A DNA stretch of 41,786 nt from an uncultured Pseudomonas sp. Its GTDB lineage: Bacteria; Pseudomonadota; Gammaproteobacteria; Pseudomonadales; Pseudomonadaceae. The DNA lies in NCBI RefSeq assembly GCF_946885955.1, contig NZ_CAMPHI010000042.1, positions 1 through 41,786 on the forward strand, in the 5' to 3' direction. A program made the position numbers and the translations under genes. Under the pieces are notes generated by a model, which did not search any database, was not told the DNA's origin, and was given only the letters and a program-made list of their open reading frames with translations. This document shows, one piece after another, positions 30,216 through 39,516 of the stretch (positions are counted from its first letter, which is position 1; each line of letters begins with the position of its first letter).

Positions 30216-32414
30216 GTGATCCGAGAGCACTCCGGGGAACCCCAGCGCCGCACCGCGGAGGTTGCCGCCGTGGCCGTTATCCTCATCGGCAGCCTGGTCT
30301 GTGCGCTGTGGATGCTCGGCATGCCCGACGCCACCAAGCTGGTGCCGGCGTCTTCCACGGTGCGCTTCAATACCGGGCTGTGCTTCATCCTGGGTGGGGC
30401 GGGCCTGCTACTGATTCTCGGACGTAATCCCCGCTGGGCGCTCGTCGCCATCGTGCCGATGCTGTTGCTGGCGGTGTTGACGCTGCTCGAGTACCTGCTC
30501 GGGCGGAGCATGGTGATCGACGAACTGTTTATCGCCGGCCGCTCACACCTGCATCCGGGGCGCATGGCACCGAACACTGCGGTCGGCCTGCTGTTGGTCG
30601 CAATGGGCTTGGCGATCCTGATGCCGGGCCGTTCGCGGATCTGGGCATTGAGCATTTCTGCGATGCTGGCCGCACTGAGCACGGCCCTCGCCCTGGTGGC
30701 GGCCCTCGGTTACGCCTTCGACCTGACCGCCGCTTTCGAGTGGGCCGGCCTCACGCGCATGGCCTTGCTGACCGCGATAACCCTGGCCGTGCTCGGCGTG
30801 GGAGTTATTCTGGCGACGCGCGAAGTTGGACGCATCGCCTCCTGGATCGAGCAGCCCTGGCTGGCGAGCAGCATCGGCGTCGGTGTCGCCGGGCTCGGCC
30901 TGCTGGCTTTACATGCGCTTAACTCCGAGGCGCTCAGGTTACCCACGCGAGTGCTAGAGGGTTTGTACGTCGCCGTGATCGTATCCGCGATTCTGCTCGC
31001 GGGCGCCATGGCCCAGGCGCGGCACATGCGCCTGCTCACACTGCAACTGGCTACCGCCAATCGCCGCCAGGCCGAACAATCGGCGGAAATCGCCGACCTC
31101 TATGAAAACGCGCCCTGCGGCTACCACTCGCTCGACGCCGAGGCACGGATCTTACGGATCAACCGCACCGAGCTCGAATGGCTCGGCTACGAAAGCGACG
31201 AAGTGGTCGGGCGCAGAACCCTGTTCGAGCTGCTTGCCCCGCATAGCCGGGAGGTCTTTCGGGCGCAGTTCTCGCGCTTCAAGGAATGCGGCGTCTTGCG
31301 CGACCTGCAGCTGGAGCTGCTGCGCAAGGACGGCAGCACCTTGCCGGTGGTGCTCAGCGAGACGGCGGTATACGACGCCCGCGGCGAGTTCCACCACAGC
31401 CGCAGTACCCTATCCGATGGTAGTGAACGCCGGCGCTTCGAACAGGCGCTACGCGACAGCGAACACCGATTGCAGATGCTGATCGATAACGTGCAGACGG
31501 CCGTCGTCGTGCATGCCGGCGATTCTTCGATCGAGTTTGCCAATCCCAGCGCGGCGAATCTGCTCGGGCTGACCCGTGAGCAAATGCTGGGACTTTCGGC
31601 GATCGACCCCGCGTGGCATTTCGTTCGCGAAGACGGCTCGCCGATGCCTGTCGAGGAGTATCCGGTCAGCCTCGTTATCCAGAGTGGGAGGGCGTTGCGC
31701 GACTACGTGACCGGCGTCCGCGTTGCCGAGTCGGAACCGATTCGCTGGCTACTGGTAAATGCGATACCGGCGAGCGGGGAGGACGGCCGCGTGCGGCAGG
31801 TCATAGTGTCGTTCATCGACATCAGCGAACGTCAGCGACAGAAGTTGCAGCTGGAGCAGCTGGCATCGACCGACACGCTGACCGGCTTGGCCACGCGCCG
31901 CCACCTGATCGAGCAGGCAGGCCACGAGTTGGCGCGCGCGCGTCGCAGCGGTCAGCCGCTGGCCCTGATTCTCTTCGATATCGACTATTTCAAGTCGGTC
32001 AACGACCGCTTCGGACACGAGACCGGCGACCAGGTGCTGCGGCGGGTCGGCGAGCTGCTGCGCGGGGAGTTGCGGGAGGTCGACATCGCCGCGCGTTGGG
32101 GCGGCGAAGAGTTCTGCGTGTTGCTGCCGGACACCGACTCACAGGCCGCAGTCGAGATTGCCGAGCGGCTGTGCGCGGTGGTGGAAAGCACACTTCTGAC
32201 CTCACCAGACGGAAACCCACTACCGGTCACGGCGTCGTTCGGCGTGGCGCTGTCTCCGCCCGACGATGACGACTTCAACCTGCTGGTCAATGCGGCGGAC
32301 CAAGCCATGTACCAGGCGAAGCGCGAGGGTCGTAACCGCGTTCGCGTAGCGCCGGCAGCCGCGCACGGTGCCCCCCGTGCGCCGGATGAGGAACAGCGCG
32401 AAGCGGACATCTGA
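30216..32414 (+). CDS. Membrane-bound PAS-PAS-GGDEF diguanylate cyclase
   Basis: 732 aa with a GTG start at 30216; no better ATG precedes the first helix. The N-terminal third (about 15-265) has eight or so hydrophobic segments, a MASE-like sensor. Two PAS domains follow (about 290-400, PCGYHSLDAEARILRINRTELEWLGY; about 420-545, ending FIDISERQRQK). The GGDEF domain has FDIDYFKSVNDRFGHETGDQ and intact ARWGGEEF near residue 628. RxxD (REVD) five residues before it is the inhibitory I-site, so product feedback is expected. Makes c-di-GMP from GTP. Lies beyond the IS from the GGDEF-EAL gene. Confidence 0.93.
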   Translation: MIREHSGEPQRRTAEVAAVAVILIGSLVCALWMLGMPDATKLVPASSTVRFNTGLCFILGGAGLLLILGRNPRWALVAIVPMLLLAVLTLLEYLLGRSMVIDELFIAGRSHLHPGRMAPNTAVGLLLVAMGLAILMPGRSRIWALSISAMLAALSTALALVAALGYAFDLTAAFEWAGLTRMALLTAITLAVLGVGVILATREVGRIASWIEQPWLASSIGVGVAGLGLLALHALNSEALRLPTRVLEGLYVAVIVSAILLAGAMAQARHMRLLTLQLATANRRQAEQSAEIADLYENAPCGYHSLDAEARILRINRTELEWLGYESDEVVGRRTLFELLAPHSREVFRAQFSRFKECGVLRDLQLELLRKDGSTLPVVLSETAVYDARGEFHHSRSTLSDGSERRRFEQALRDSEHRLQMLIDNVQTAVVVHAGDSSIEFANPSAANLLGLTREQMLGLSAIDPAWHFVREDGSPMPVEEYPVSLVIQSGRALRDYVTGVRVAESEPIRWLLVNAIPASGEDGRVRQVIVSFIDISERQRQKLQLEQLASTDTLTGLATRRHLIEQAGHELARARRSGQPLALILFDIDYFKSVNDRFGHETGDQVLRRVGELLRGELREVDIAARWGGEEFCVLLPDTDSQAAVEIAERLCAVVESTLLTSPDGNPLPVTASFGVALSPPDDDDFNLLVNAADQAMYQAKREGRNRVRVAPAAAHGAPRAPDEEQREADI

Positions 32415-32651
32415 CGCGACGCCGGAAGCCCGGCCGTCTCGATCAACGGTTCCGCTTGTTTCTTTCAGGCGTGGGCATTCTCAGGCGCCGGACATACAAG
32501 CGCTGCCATGATCATCGCGTGCGGAAGAACTCAGGGCATTGCCCACCCGGATCATCGCCAAGCCTTGAAAAGGCTATTGAGTGATCGTCTTGCAACCGCG
32601 GCCCGAGTTACTAGGCTGAAGCAGTCATTGACGGGAATGCGAGGGAACGCC

Positions 32652-33686
32652 ATGGAGTTCAGCAAAAATGCGAAAAATCTGGTGCTGCAAAACAATAATG
32701 GCACTTACTTTATCGACTGCGAAGATTTGCTGAAATGGCTTCAGGAGGAAACGATAGCGCGCATTGATTCTCTTAAAAACAATATACATCCCTCATATGT
32801 AGATGAATCCAGGCCCGAAGCAACCCTTCCTGGGTCAGGTGTCCGTCTACCGGCCATACGTGAAATAAAGATCGATAGTGCAGGCGACTTCATCGCATTC
32901 CAGTCCCTGTGGGCGGCGGGCGTGTTTGCTGGCGCCAATATCAAACTTAACGTTCCTCGCTGGAAGTCCTCGTATTTTATCTATCCAACCCAGCATGGTT
33001 TGAATACGACAGATTTGAAACTCGTCTCTAGTGGCACCTCAGTTGCAAACGGTACATACGAGGAGATCGTTGACACTATTAGATTCAATATTCCCGGGTT
33101 TTGGCAGAATGAAAAAATAGGCCAGGAACAAATAGCGCGAGAAGTCCGGCAGCTGCTTAAAATGAAGCAGAGCACTCAAGGTAGTTCAATGTGGGACCTT
33201 GAATTCATGGAGCTGATCGGCAAGGTGCTCAACATCACGCTGGCAGCTGAGGCCGTACGCTCCTACGTAATGTTACCGATAGGTATGATGGTCAATGATC
33301 TCGTCAAATTCGGTGTTATTGACTATGCCAGCTATGCCGGCCTTAACTTGACTAATAAAAAATATGCGTGGAAAGGTCCCGTAATTCCGTTTTACTGGGA
33401 CAGCGTAAAAGAAGCGTCCGGGCTTCGAAGTGCCGCAGAATATCTTGCCACCGACCAGGTTACCGGCGGCAATAGTCTTGGTGATGCAGAAAGAATCATC
33501 AATAACATGATTGAAATAATAGCCATCTACTTCGAGGCGTATTTTACCCATGGCAAAGGGGCGCAAGGGGAGAATAAAAAATACGATGTGGAATCCATAA
33601 ACTCCAATCAATCTTTGCTGGATATGGCAAAGGAACTTCTTTGGAAGAAATATCTTCTCAATCTTTCAATATATCAAGGGGTTTAG
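32652..33686 (+). CDS. Hypothetical protein, unrecognised, low GC
   Basis: 344 aa from the ATG at 32652, preceded by GAGGGAACGCC; upstream in-frame Met residues lie in an Arg-rich stretch with no ribosome-binding site. MEFSKNAKNLVLQNNNGTYFIDCEDLLKWLQEET is soluble in character, with no signal peptide. Later parts include KLNVPRWKSSYFIYPTQHGL, DTIRFNIPGFW and a C-terminal helical EIIAIYFEAYFTHGKGAQG. Codon use is clearly AT-richer than both neighbours, which points to recent acquisition. I do not recognise a family. It stands alone between a diguanylate cyclase and a convergent VOC gene. Confidence 0.7.
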   Translation: MEFSKNAKNLVLQNNNGTYFIDCEDLLKWLQEETIARIDSLKNNIHPSYVDESRPEATLPGSGVRLPAIREIKIDSAGDFIAFQSLWAAGVFAGANIKLNVPRWKSSYFIYPTQHGLNTTDLKLVSSGTSVANGTYEEIVDTIRFNIPGFWQNEKIGQEQIAREVRQLLKMKQSTQGSSMWDLEFMELIGKVLNITLAAEAVRSYVMLPIGMMVNDLVKFGVIDYASYAGLNLTNKKYAWKGPVIPFYWDSVKEASGLRSAAEYLATDQVTGGNSLGDAERIINNMIEIIAIYFEAYFTHGKGAQGENKKYDVESINSNQSLLDMAKELLWKKYLLNLSIYQGV

Positions 33687-33732
33687 CAGGCCGTTTTTCC
33701 TGCCTGCCTCACCTCGATTTTTCAACGTCCCG

Positions 33733-34083
33733 CTAAAGATGCTGCAGCACATTGATGAGCTTGCCAAACGGGTCGCGCAGGTAAAACCGCTTTACGCCCC
33801 AGGGTTCATCGACAGGCCCGTACTCAATGGCCAAGCCGGCAGCCGCCACCCGTTGTAGCGCCTGCTCCAGATCATCCACCTCAATCGACAGATCGGGGAC
33901 CGGCGTGTCCGAGCCGCCCTGGCTGGCGAAGCTCAGCTGCACGGACATCTTGGCGGGCGAGCCATAGGTGCGAATCCAGCCATGATCCATTATCAGGTCG
34001 AGGCCAAACACGTCCTGGTAAAAGGCATTGGCTGCGGCCACATCGGCCGTCGCGATATTGGCTACTATGCGTTTAACGTTCAT
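33733..34083 (-). CDS. VOC-family protein
   Basis: 116 aa from the ATG at 34083, which has AGGAGG upstream; the longer in-frame start lacks one. MNVKRIVANIATADVAAANAFYQDVFGLDLIMDHGWIRTYG is module 1 and PDLSIEVDDLEQALQRVAAAGLAIEYGPVDEPWGVKRFYLRDPFGKLINVLQHL module 2. The usual first His is replaced by Asn/Ala (VANI), so metal binding may be absent. Similar proteins include bleomycin-resistance-like binders of small molecules. Substrate unknown. Confidence 0.82.
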   Translation of the reverse strand: MNVKRIVANIATADVAAANAFYQDVFGLDLIMDHGWIRTYGSPAKMSVQLSFASQGGSDTPVPDLSIEVDDLEQALQRVAAAGLAIEYGPVDEPWGVKRFYLRDPFGKLINVLQHL

Positions 34084-34398
34084 CCGAGTCCTCCTGCGTT
34101 CCGTGAACAATCGCGGACAGGCTACGACTAATTTGGCTTTCTTTCGATCATTCGAGCCACGCCTTGCTCTGCCCTCAATGTTTCCTGGTCGCCAGAAATA
34201 TAGGCGTCCCATCAGGTTTTGCAGGCGGCTTTTGGGCGGGGCGGGCAGGTTAGTGGCGGTAGCAAAAACGGGACGGATTTATTTATAGGGCCGGCTGCTG
34301 CTATTTCCCACAGGTCGCTTTGCGCGGAGAATCGTCCGTCTCTTAAAGATGAGAGAGTACTGGGGCCGTTTGGCTCACCCGCGAAACAAGGAGGTTGC
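34084..34398. other. Intergenic with dispersed GACGGATTTATT element
   Basis: AAAAACGGGACGGATTTATT (34264-34283) is the inverse of the element at 16079 with one G deleted. The rest is promoter space for the divergent VOC and XAC2610-like genes; nothing else was found. Confidence 0.5.
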
Positions 34399-35664
34399 AT
34401 GCGCGCAATCCGTAGTACCCGTGGTTTTCTTGCTTGCTTAGAGTTCATTCTGGTTTTGCTCTGGCTACCGGCGACACCGGTCAGCGCAGCACAAGCGCCT
34501 GTTGGTTCCGTGGAGTTCCCCGTCTGGAGCCGCACCTGGGTCGGTACCCTGGGCAACAAACGGGTGGAAGTGGCTCTGAGGCGCGCTGCCGATGGCCTGT
34601 CGGGCAGCTACTGTTATCAGCCCTGCAGCGTCAAAACACGCATGCAGCTTATGTTGACGGGGCAAGTGCGGGGCGATGGAGCCGAGCTGACCGAGCGAGA
34701 CAGCGGCCATGGAGCCGCCACAACGGGCACCTGGCATATCGAGTCGCTCAAGGACGGCATCACCGGCATCTGGGCCTCGCCCAACGGCAAGCGGCGACTT
34801 TCACTGGCCCTGCGCCAGAGCCAGGACGATCTGCAAGCGCGCTTCCCCTATGAGGTGCGCCTACTCGCGGATGCGCTACCCGAGGAAGAGGGCGATGGTT
34901 GCCCCACACCGCCGCTGGTGTCGGCTATCCGTCTGTACAAGGACGGCGCACTGTTCCAGACCTTGGAAACCGAGTCCCAGGGAACCTGCGGCATGTTCAC
35001 GCCTGGCCTGATTGATGCGAACTTCGATGGCTGGCCGGATCTGAGCATCGCCCAGTTCCTCCCGGCCGGCCCCAACATTCCCCACCAGACTTGGCTGTAC
35101 GACGCAACCACAGGTCATTTCGTCGATGCTCCAGCGGTTTTGCAGGACATCAGCTCGGCGGAATTCGATCCGCTCCACCGGATTATCTACTCCTACTGGC
35201 GAGCCAGTTGCTGTGAGCACGGCGTATCGACCTATCGCTGGAAGGGGAGCGATATCGAAGAAGTAGAGTCCCAAAGCAGCTATTTCCTGCCACTCCTGGA
35301 TGGCAGCAAGCGACGTCTTTGCTACATCATGCCCAGCTATGGCGACGGTTACATCGAGTTCGCCAGCCGGGTCGAGCAAGCCGCCGATGGTCGGCTGAAA
35401 CTACGCGAGATCGATCCGCAAACCTGCGAAATCGACGGCGGGGCCTTTTTCGAGCGTTCTTATATCGACATCTGGAAACCCGGCCTGCCTGGGCAAAAGC
35501 CGGTGCTCTTGCGAACTGAAGGGATAGCCTGGAAACCAGCGCAGACCTCAGCAGGCCAGCGCTACTGTCCCGAGGTGCCGTTTTTCGACAGTGGACGTAT
35601 CCGACGCATAGTGCTCAGCGACAATCCCGACCTGTGCAGCGAGAAGGGCCCGCAGCAGGAGTAG
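34399..35664 (+). CDS. Secreted XAC2610-like protein
   Basis: 421 aa from the ATG at 34399 with GGAGG seven bases upstream. Signal peptide: MRAIRSTRGFLACLEFILVLLWLPATPVSAA. The C-terminal half has LIDANFDGWPDLSIAQFLPAGPNIPHQTWLYDATTGHFVDA, the FG-GAP-like DxNxDGxxD module that defines XAC2610-type proteins. At least eight Cys (SYCYQPCS, RASCCEHG) suggest disulfides, as expected for a periplasmic or secreted protein. Function unknown in the family; a beta-rich binding role is often assumed. Confidence 0.8.
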   Translation: MRAIRSTRGFLACLEFILVLLWLPATPVSAAQAPVGSVEFPVWSRTWVGTLGNKRVEVALRRAADGLSGSYCYQPCSVKTRMQLMLTGQVRGDGAELTERDSGHGAATTGTWHIESLKDGITGIWASPNGKRRLSLALRQSQDDLQARFPYEVRLLADALPEEEGDGCPTPPLVSAIRLYKDGALFQTLETESQGTCGMFTPGLIDANFDGWPDLSIAQFLPAGPNIPHQTWLYDATTGHFVDAPAVLQDISSAEFDPLHRIIYSYWRASCCEHGVSTYRWKGSDIEEVESQSSYFLPLLDGSKRRLCYIMPSYGDGYIEFASRVEQAADGRLKLREIDPQTCEIDGGAFFERSYIDIWKPGLPGQKPVLLRTEGIAWKPAQTSAGQRYCPEVPFFDSGRIRRIVLSDNPDLCSEKGPQQE

Positions 35665-35969
35665 TTTGTTAGGTAAAGCGAGTAATAGGCATGAGCAAAC
35701 GGAGGTAACCGACCCAATGCGGACATCCCATTAGCTCGTGGTCTATAACCTGCTCATCGATGAGAGTCTTCAAGTTAGAACCCAGGGTCAGAGTCGATGT
35801 ATTTGAAAGTCGGCTCTGACCCTCAAGGCTTCGCCTGCGCTGCGCTTGTGGAGTCACTGTCGTCGGGCAATTTTTCAGCTGTTTCGCGGCTTCAGAATTG
35901 CCGCAAAGCTTTGCGTTAGGCCCAGGTATCCGAGACCGGCGCAAGTGAAACCGTGAAGGGGAGGAAGAG
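35665..35969. repeat. Intergenic with 13-bp inverted repeat
   Basis: GGGTCAGAGTCGA (35785-35797) pairs with TCGGCTCTGACCC (35810-35822), one G-T pair, 12-nt loop. GGGTCAGAGTCGA-type palindromes are scattered in gammaproteobacteria like the GTCCCC elements above. No gene supported elsewhere in the 305 bp. Confidence 0.5.
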
Positions 35970-36350
35970 GTGACGTTAACCACAACAATCCTGCTTGTGC
36001 TTGGGCTCTATATGCTGCAGCTGTTCCTGCAAGAGACCTCGCGCTTTGGTTTCGATCTGCGAGGCATTGTGGGCAACCGCGATAACGCGCCGCCGCTCTC
36101 AACTCTGGCGGGGCGGCTCGAACGTGCGAAGGGCAATATGCTCGAATCATTGCCGCTGTTCCTTGGCATCGCTTTGCTCGCGGTGGCCAAGGGGCGCGAG
36201 ACGGCGCTGGTCAACAATGCGGCATCTGTCTTTCTCTTCGCACGCATCGCCTACGTTCCCGCATACGTGAGCGGTCTACCCATGCTGCGGTCCGCCGTCT
36301 GGCTGGTCGGCGTTGCAAGTCTCGTCGTCATGGCTTGCGCTATTGTTTGA
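35970..36350 (+). CDS. MAPEG-family membrane protein
   Basis: 126 aa with a GTG start at 35970 preceded by GGGGAGGAAGAG. Four membrane helices: TTTILLVLGLYMLQLFLQE, LFLGIALLAVAKG, AASVFLFARIAYVPAYVSG and AVWLVGVASLVVMACAIV. RLERAKGNMLESLPLFLG and ARIAYVPAYVSGLPMLRSAVW are the MAPEG motifs, where Arg/Asn/Glu bind glutathione in eukaryotic members. The bacterial role is usually unknown. Monocistronic. Confidence 0.85.
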   Translation: MTLTTTILLVLGLYMLQLFLQETSRFGFDLRGIVGNRDNAPPLSTLAGRLERAKGNMLESLPLFLGIALLAVAKGRETALVNNAASVFLFARIAYVPAYVSGLPMLRSAVWLVGVASLVVMACAIV

Positions 36351-36654
36351 GCGGCTGTCTGCGCTTAGCCCCTCCATCTTTTATATGGCCTGGGTGGGCG
36401 CTGCTATTTAGCAGCATCACTATCGTGGTCTGGCCCCGTTTGTTCTCACCACGGGGCCTGACCGCCGTGATAGCCAAGCCATGATGGAAATGACCAGGAC
36501 TGACATCGCGCTGATCGAGGCGGCTCTAAAGGGATGGTCCGCGCGGCTTCGTGCTCGCTGGCGCACCGGCACTCCAGCAAATCAATGACTCGACACCAAT
36601 AGCGTGGATGCCGCCGATTGCCATGTTTGGTCATCCGCCGCCCCGCCTTGCGCT
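36351..36654. terminator. Convergent intergenic with strong hairpin
   Basis: GGCCCCGT (36432-36439) and ACGGGGCC (36451-36458) form a perfect 8-bp stem with an 11-nt loop between the convergent MAPEG and Fsr-like genes. No T tract follows, so the terminator role is a positional guess. The remaining bases show no gene. Confidence 0.35.
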
Positions 36655-37872
36655 TTATATACCTTTGGTCAAGGGCAGTAGCGCCGTCAGCAAGCCGAGC
36701 AACGGCAGGAACGAGCACAGGAAGAATACGTACTCGATGCCATGGATATCCGCCAGATGGCCGAGAAGCGCAGCGCCGATACCGCTGAACCCAAACATCA
36801 GGCCGAAGAATATCCCGGCGATCATGCCGACATTGCCAGGCACCAGCTCCTGGGCGAACACCACGATGGCGGAGAAGGCCGAGGCGAGGACGAAGCCGAT
36901 GACCATGCTCAGCACGCCCGTCCAGAACAGGTCCATATGGGGCAACGCGAGGGTGAAGGGGGCAACACCGAGGATGGAAAACCAGATCACCTGTTTGCGG
37001 CCGATCCTGTCGCCGATCGGGCCGCCAAAGAAGGTACCCGCGGCGACGGCGCCGAGAAACAGGAACAGGTACAGCTGCGAGGTGGCCACCGACAGCTGGA
37101 ACTTCTCGATCAGGTAGAAGGTGAAGTAGCTGGTGAAACTGGACATGTAGAAGTACTTGGAAAACACCAGCAGCGCCAACACTACCAGGGCGGCGGTCAC
37201 GCGCCGTTTCGACAGGCCGTGGGTGGCGACGCTGCCCTGCTTGAGCCTGAACAGATTGAGGTGGTTGCGGTACCAGCGGCTCAGGCCGTAGAGCACGAAG
37301 ATCGCAAATGTCGCGAACAGCCCGAACCAGGCGACATGGCCCTGGCCGTAAGGAACCACGATGGCGGCGGCGAGCAGCGGGCCGAAGGCGCTGCCGACGT
37401 TACCGCCGACCTGGAAGGTGGACTGCGCCAAGCCATAGCGGCCGCCCGAGGCCAGGCGCGCGATACGTGAAGTCTCCGGGTGGAAGGTCGATGAACCGAT
37501 GCCGACCAGCGCCGAGGCCAGCAGGATCGCCGGGAAGGTCCCGACGAACGCCAGCATGAGAATGCCCACCAGCGTGCACAGCGAACCCAGCGGCAGTAGC
37601 CAGGGTTTGGGATGGCGATCGGTGTAGTAACCCACCCAGGGTTGCAGCAGCGAGGCCGTCAGTTGAAAGGTCAGGGTAATCAGGCCGATCTGGGCGAAGC
37701 TCAGGCCGTAATTGGCCTTGAGCATCGGGTAAATCGACGGCAGCACGGCCTGGATCAAATCATTGATCAGGTGCGCCAATGCGCAGGCGCCGAGCACGCG
37801 CATAACCAGGGGGCTGGCTTGATTGGCCATCGCAGGCGAAGCCAGGGGGGAGGCAGTGGTACTGAGGGACAT
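36655..37872 (-). CDS. fsr: MFS efflux pump, Fsr (fosmidomycin resistance) type
   Basis: 405 aa from the ATG at 37872, with GGAAG upstream; a farther Met is not needed. Twelve hydrophobic segments. HLINDLIQAVLPSIYPMLKANYGLSFAQIGLITLTFQLTASLLQPWVGYYTDRHPKPW and STFHPETSRIARLASGGRYGLAQSTFQVGGNVGSAFGPLLAA closely follow the Fsr family pattern. It exports fosmidomycin or other, unknown compounds at the expense of the proton gradient. The divergent AraC-type gene is its likely regulator. Confidence 0.9.
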   Translation of the reverse strand: MSLSTTASPLASPAMANQASPLVMRVLGACALAHLINDLIQAVLPSIYPMLKANYGLSFAQIGLITLTFQLTASLLQPWVGYYTDRHPKPWLLPLGSLCTLVGILMLAFVGTFPAILLASALVGIGSSTFHPETSRIARLASGGRYGLAQSTFQVGGNVGSAFGPLLAAAIVVPYGQGHVAWFGLFATFAIFVLYGLSRWYRNHLNLFRLKQGSVATHGLSKRRVTAALVVLALLVFSKYFYMSSFTSYFTFYLIEKFQLSVATSQLYLFLFLGAVAAGTFFGGPIGDRIGRKQVIWFSILGVAPFTLALPHMDLFWTGVLSMVIGFVLASAFSAIVVFAQELVPGNVGMIAGIFFGLMFGFSGIGAALLGHLADIHGIEYVFFLCSFLPLLGLLTALLPLTKGI

Positions 37873-38024
37873 GTTCGATCTTCCAGATAGAAACAACCTG
37901 AGCTGATACGTCTCCAGCAGAACGCGCTGCTGGATTTCAGCGTTCGCGGCTATCCTAGATTTTCGAGAAACTGCCTGTCTCGCGCAGTTCAGGCAATAAC
38001 TATCGCAAAAGGGGCGATCTTCAC

Positions 38025-38792
38025 GTGCGTCTGGGTAAATCGTTGGCGGAGATCGATGAAGGCAATTGGCTGGTCAGTGGCAACGCCGTTGACTACCCCG
38101 AGAACTGGCACATCGAAGCCCATAGCCACAACAAGCATCAGCTGATCTATGCCATTCAGGGCGTGATGGTGGTCAATGCCGCGCTCAACCAATGGACCGT
38201 TCCGCCCAGCCGCGGCATCTGGATGCCCAGCGGCCAGGTTCACGCCATTCGTTGCGTCGGCCAGGTGAAAATGCGCAGCGTATTTATCCGACCAGACGTC
38301 AAGCAGGGGCTCCCCGGCGAACCCAAAGCCGTGAGCATTTCGCCGCTGCTCAGTGAGCTGATTCAGGCCTCCATCGCGATCACCGAACCCTACGAACAGA
38401 ACTCCCGCGAAGCCAGGGTGATGCACCTGATTCTGGACGAACTGAAAATTCTCCCGACCCTACCACTGCACCTGCCGCAACCCGCGGACCCACGCATCCA
38501 GGCCGTATGCAACACCCTGCAGCAAGACCCGGGCGACGGCTCAACCCTTGCCGAATGGAGCACGCGCCTGCACCTCGACGAAAAAACCATCCAGCGCCTA
38601 TTCCAAAAAGGTACCGGCATGACCTTCGGCCAATGGCGCCAGCAGGCCCGGCTGTTACTGGCCCTGGAGCGTATCGCGGTGGGGGAGAAGATCATCGACG
38701 TGGCCGGGCAACTGGGCTACGAAAGCCCCAGTGCGTTTACCAGCATGTTTAAAAAGCAGTTCGGCATGACGCCTAGTAAATTTTTTAGGTGA
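38025..38792 (+). CDS. AraC-family regulator, cupin-sensor type
   Basis: 255 aa from a GTG at 38025 with AAGGGG nine bases upstream. The N-terminal cupin sensor: WHIEAHSHNKHQLIYAIQGVMVVNAALNQWTVPPSRGIWMPSGQVHAIRCVG. The C-terminal double helix-turn-helix: TLAEWSTRLHLDEKTIQRLFQKGTGMTFGQWRQQARLLLALERIAVGEKIIDVAGQLGYESPSAFTSMFKKQFGMTPSKFFR, complete to the usual end. It lies divergent from the Fsr pump with 152 bp between starts. NimR-like regulators have this layout beside an efflux gene. Confidence 0.9.
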   Translation: MRLGKSLAEIDEGNWLVSGNAVDYPENWHIEAHSHNKHQLIYAIQGVMVVNAALNQWTVPPSRGIWMPSGQVHAIRCVGQVKMRSVFIRPDVKQGLPGEPKAVSISPLLSELIQASIAITEPYEQNSREARVMHLILDELKILPTLPLHLPQPADPRIQAVCNTLQQDPGDGSTLAEWSTRLHLDEKTIQRLFQKGTGMTFGQWRQQARLLLALERIAVGEKIIDVAGQLGYESPSAFTSMFKKQFGMTPSKFFR

Positions 38793-39000
38793 GGCGGGGG
38801 CTTGGTCGGCCTGCGGTTTTTGCAGCGGTGGGTGCTCAGTTTTCGATAGCTACGCACCGGATTCAGGAGCGGACTTTTCAATAGGATCGGCACAAAGTGT
38901 TGGGTTGCGACAGGCGTAAATCAGCCAGGAGATGACGGAATCGCAGCGGCTGTGCAGACCTCTCGTGAAACCTGGAGGCCTCCACGAAAGCCGGGGCGAT

Positions 39001-39318
39001 TCAGTCAGCAGAAAGCTGGCAATAGATAGGCACTGATCGCAAGCCTTCGATTGGCTTCAGTAAGCAACATGATTGAAGCCTCTCCTCGGATTTGTTCTTA
39101 CTCTGGTAAGAGGCTAGCAGGCGCATCACGTAGCCGATCTTGAGCGCTGATGGGCCGAGAATGGTCAGCGTATGGGCCCCGACCAACTCACCGATGCTCA
39201 AGTGCAAATCGAGTACATAAGCAAACGCGATGCCGGCGATCAGCATGACCAGGCCGGCGGCCAGGGTCACGTTGGACAGGAAGAGCAGGTTCCGTTGTGG
39301 ACGAATGAAGTCGATCAT
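39001..39318 (-). CDS. PpyR-like small membrane protein
   Basis: 105 aa. Two membrane helices: NVTLAAGLVMLIAGIAFAYVLDLHLSIGELVGAHTLTILGPSALKIGYVMRLLA. The pattern SN...LLxxG...AYxLDxHLSI...AHxxTILGPxxLKIGYVMRL resembles PpyR, a Pseudomonas transmembrane protein linked to psl and pyoverdine expression. The C-terminus (KSEERLQSCCLLKPIEGL...) is longer than I expect for that family. If right, it adds to the window's biofilm-related genes. Assigned from memory of the family; moderate certainty. Confidence 0.6.
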   Translation of the reverse strand: MIDFIRPQRNLLFLSNVTLAAGLVMLIAGIAFAYVLDLHLSIGELVGAHTLTILGPSALKIGYVMRLLASYQSKNKSEERLQSCCLLKPIEGLRSVPIYCQLSAD

Positions 39319-39516
39319 GATGGCTAGCTCCGATTAGTAGAGATTTCGTGCCAGGCTTCCAGCGCGCTTGGTGGCCGAAGAGCTCGAAGTTCCTCTGCTT
39401 CTTCCTCACTCCCAGTCCGTGCAGGATTTTTCACCTGAGCCATAAAGGATTGGGGGCGAGGAAATTTGCATTCAGGTCGTGCTCTGCCGGCAGCCATGCG
39501 CCCGGTCGGTCACATG

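Noticed and set aside
36742..37470. 242-aa plus-strand ORF opposite the Fsr-type gene
   Set aside because: Antisense shadow with Asp/His/Gly-rich translation and no motif.
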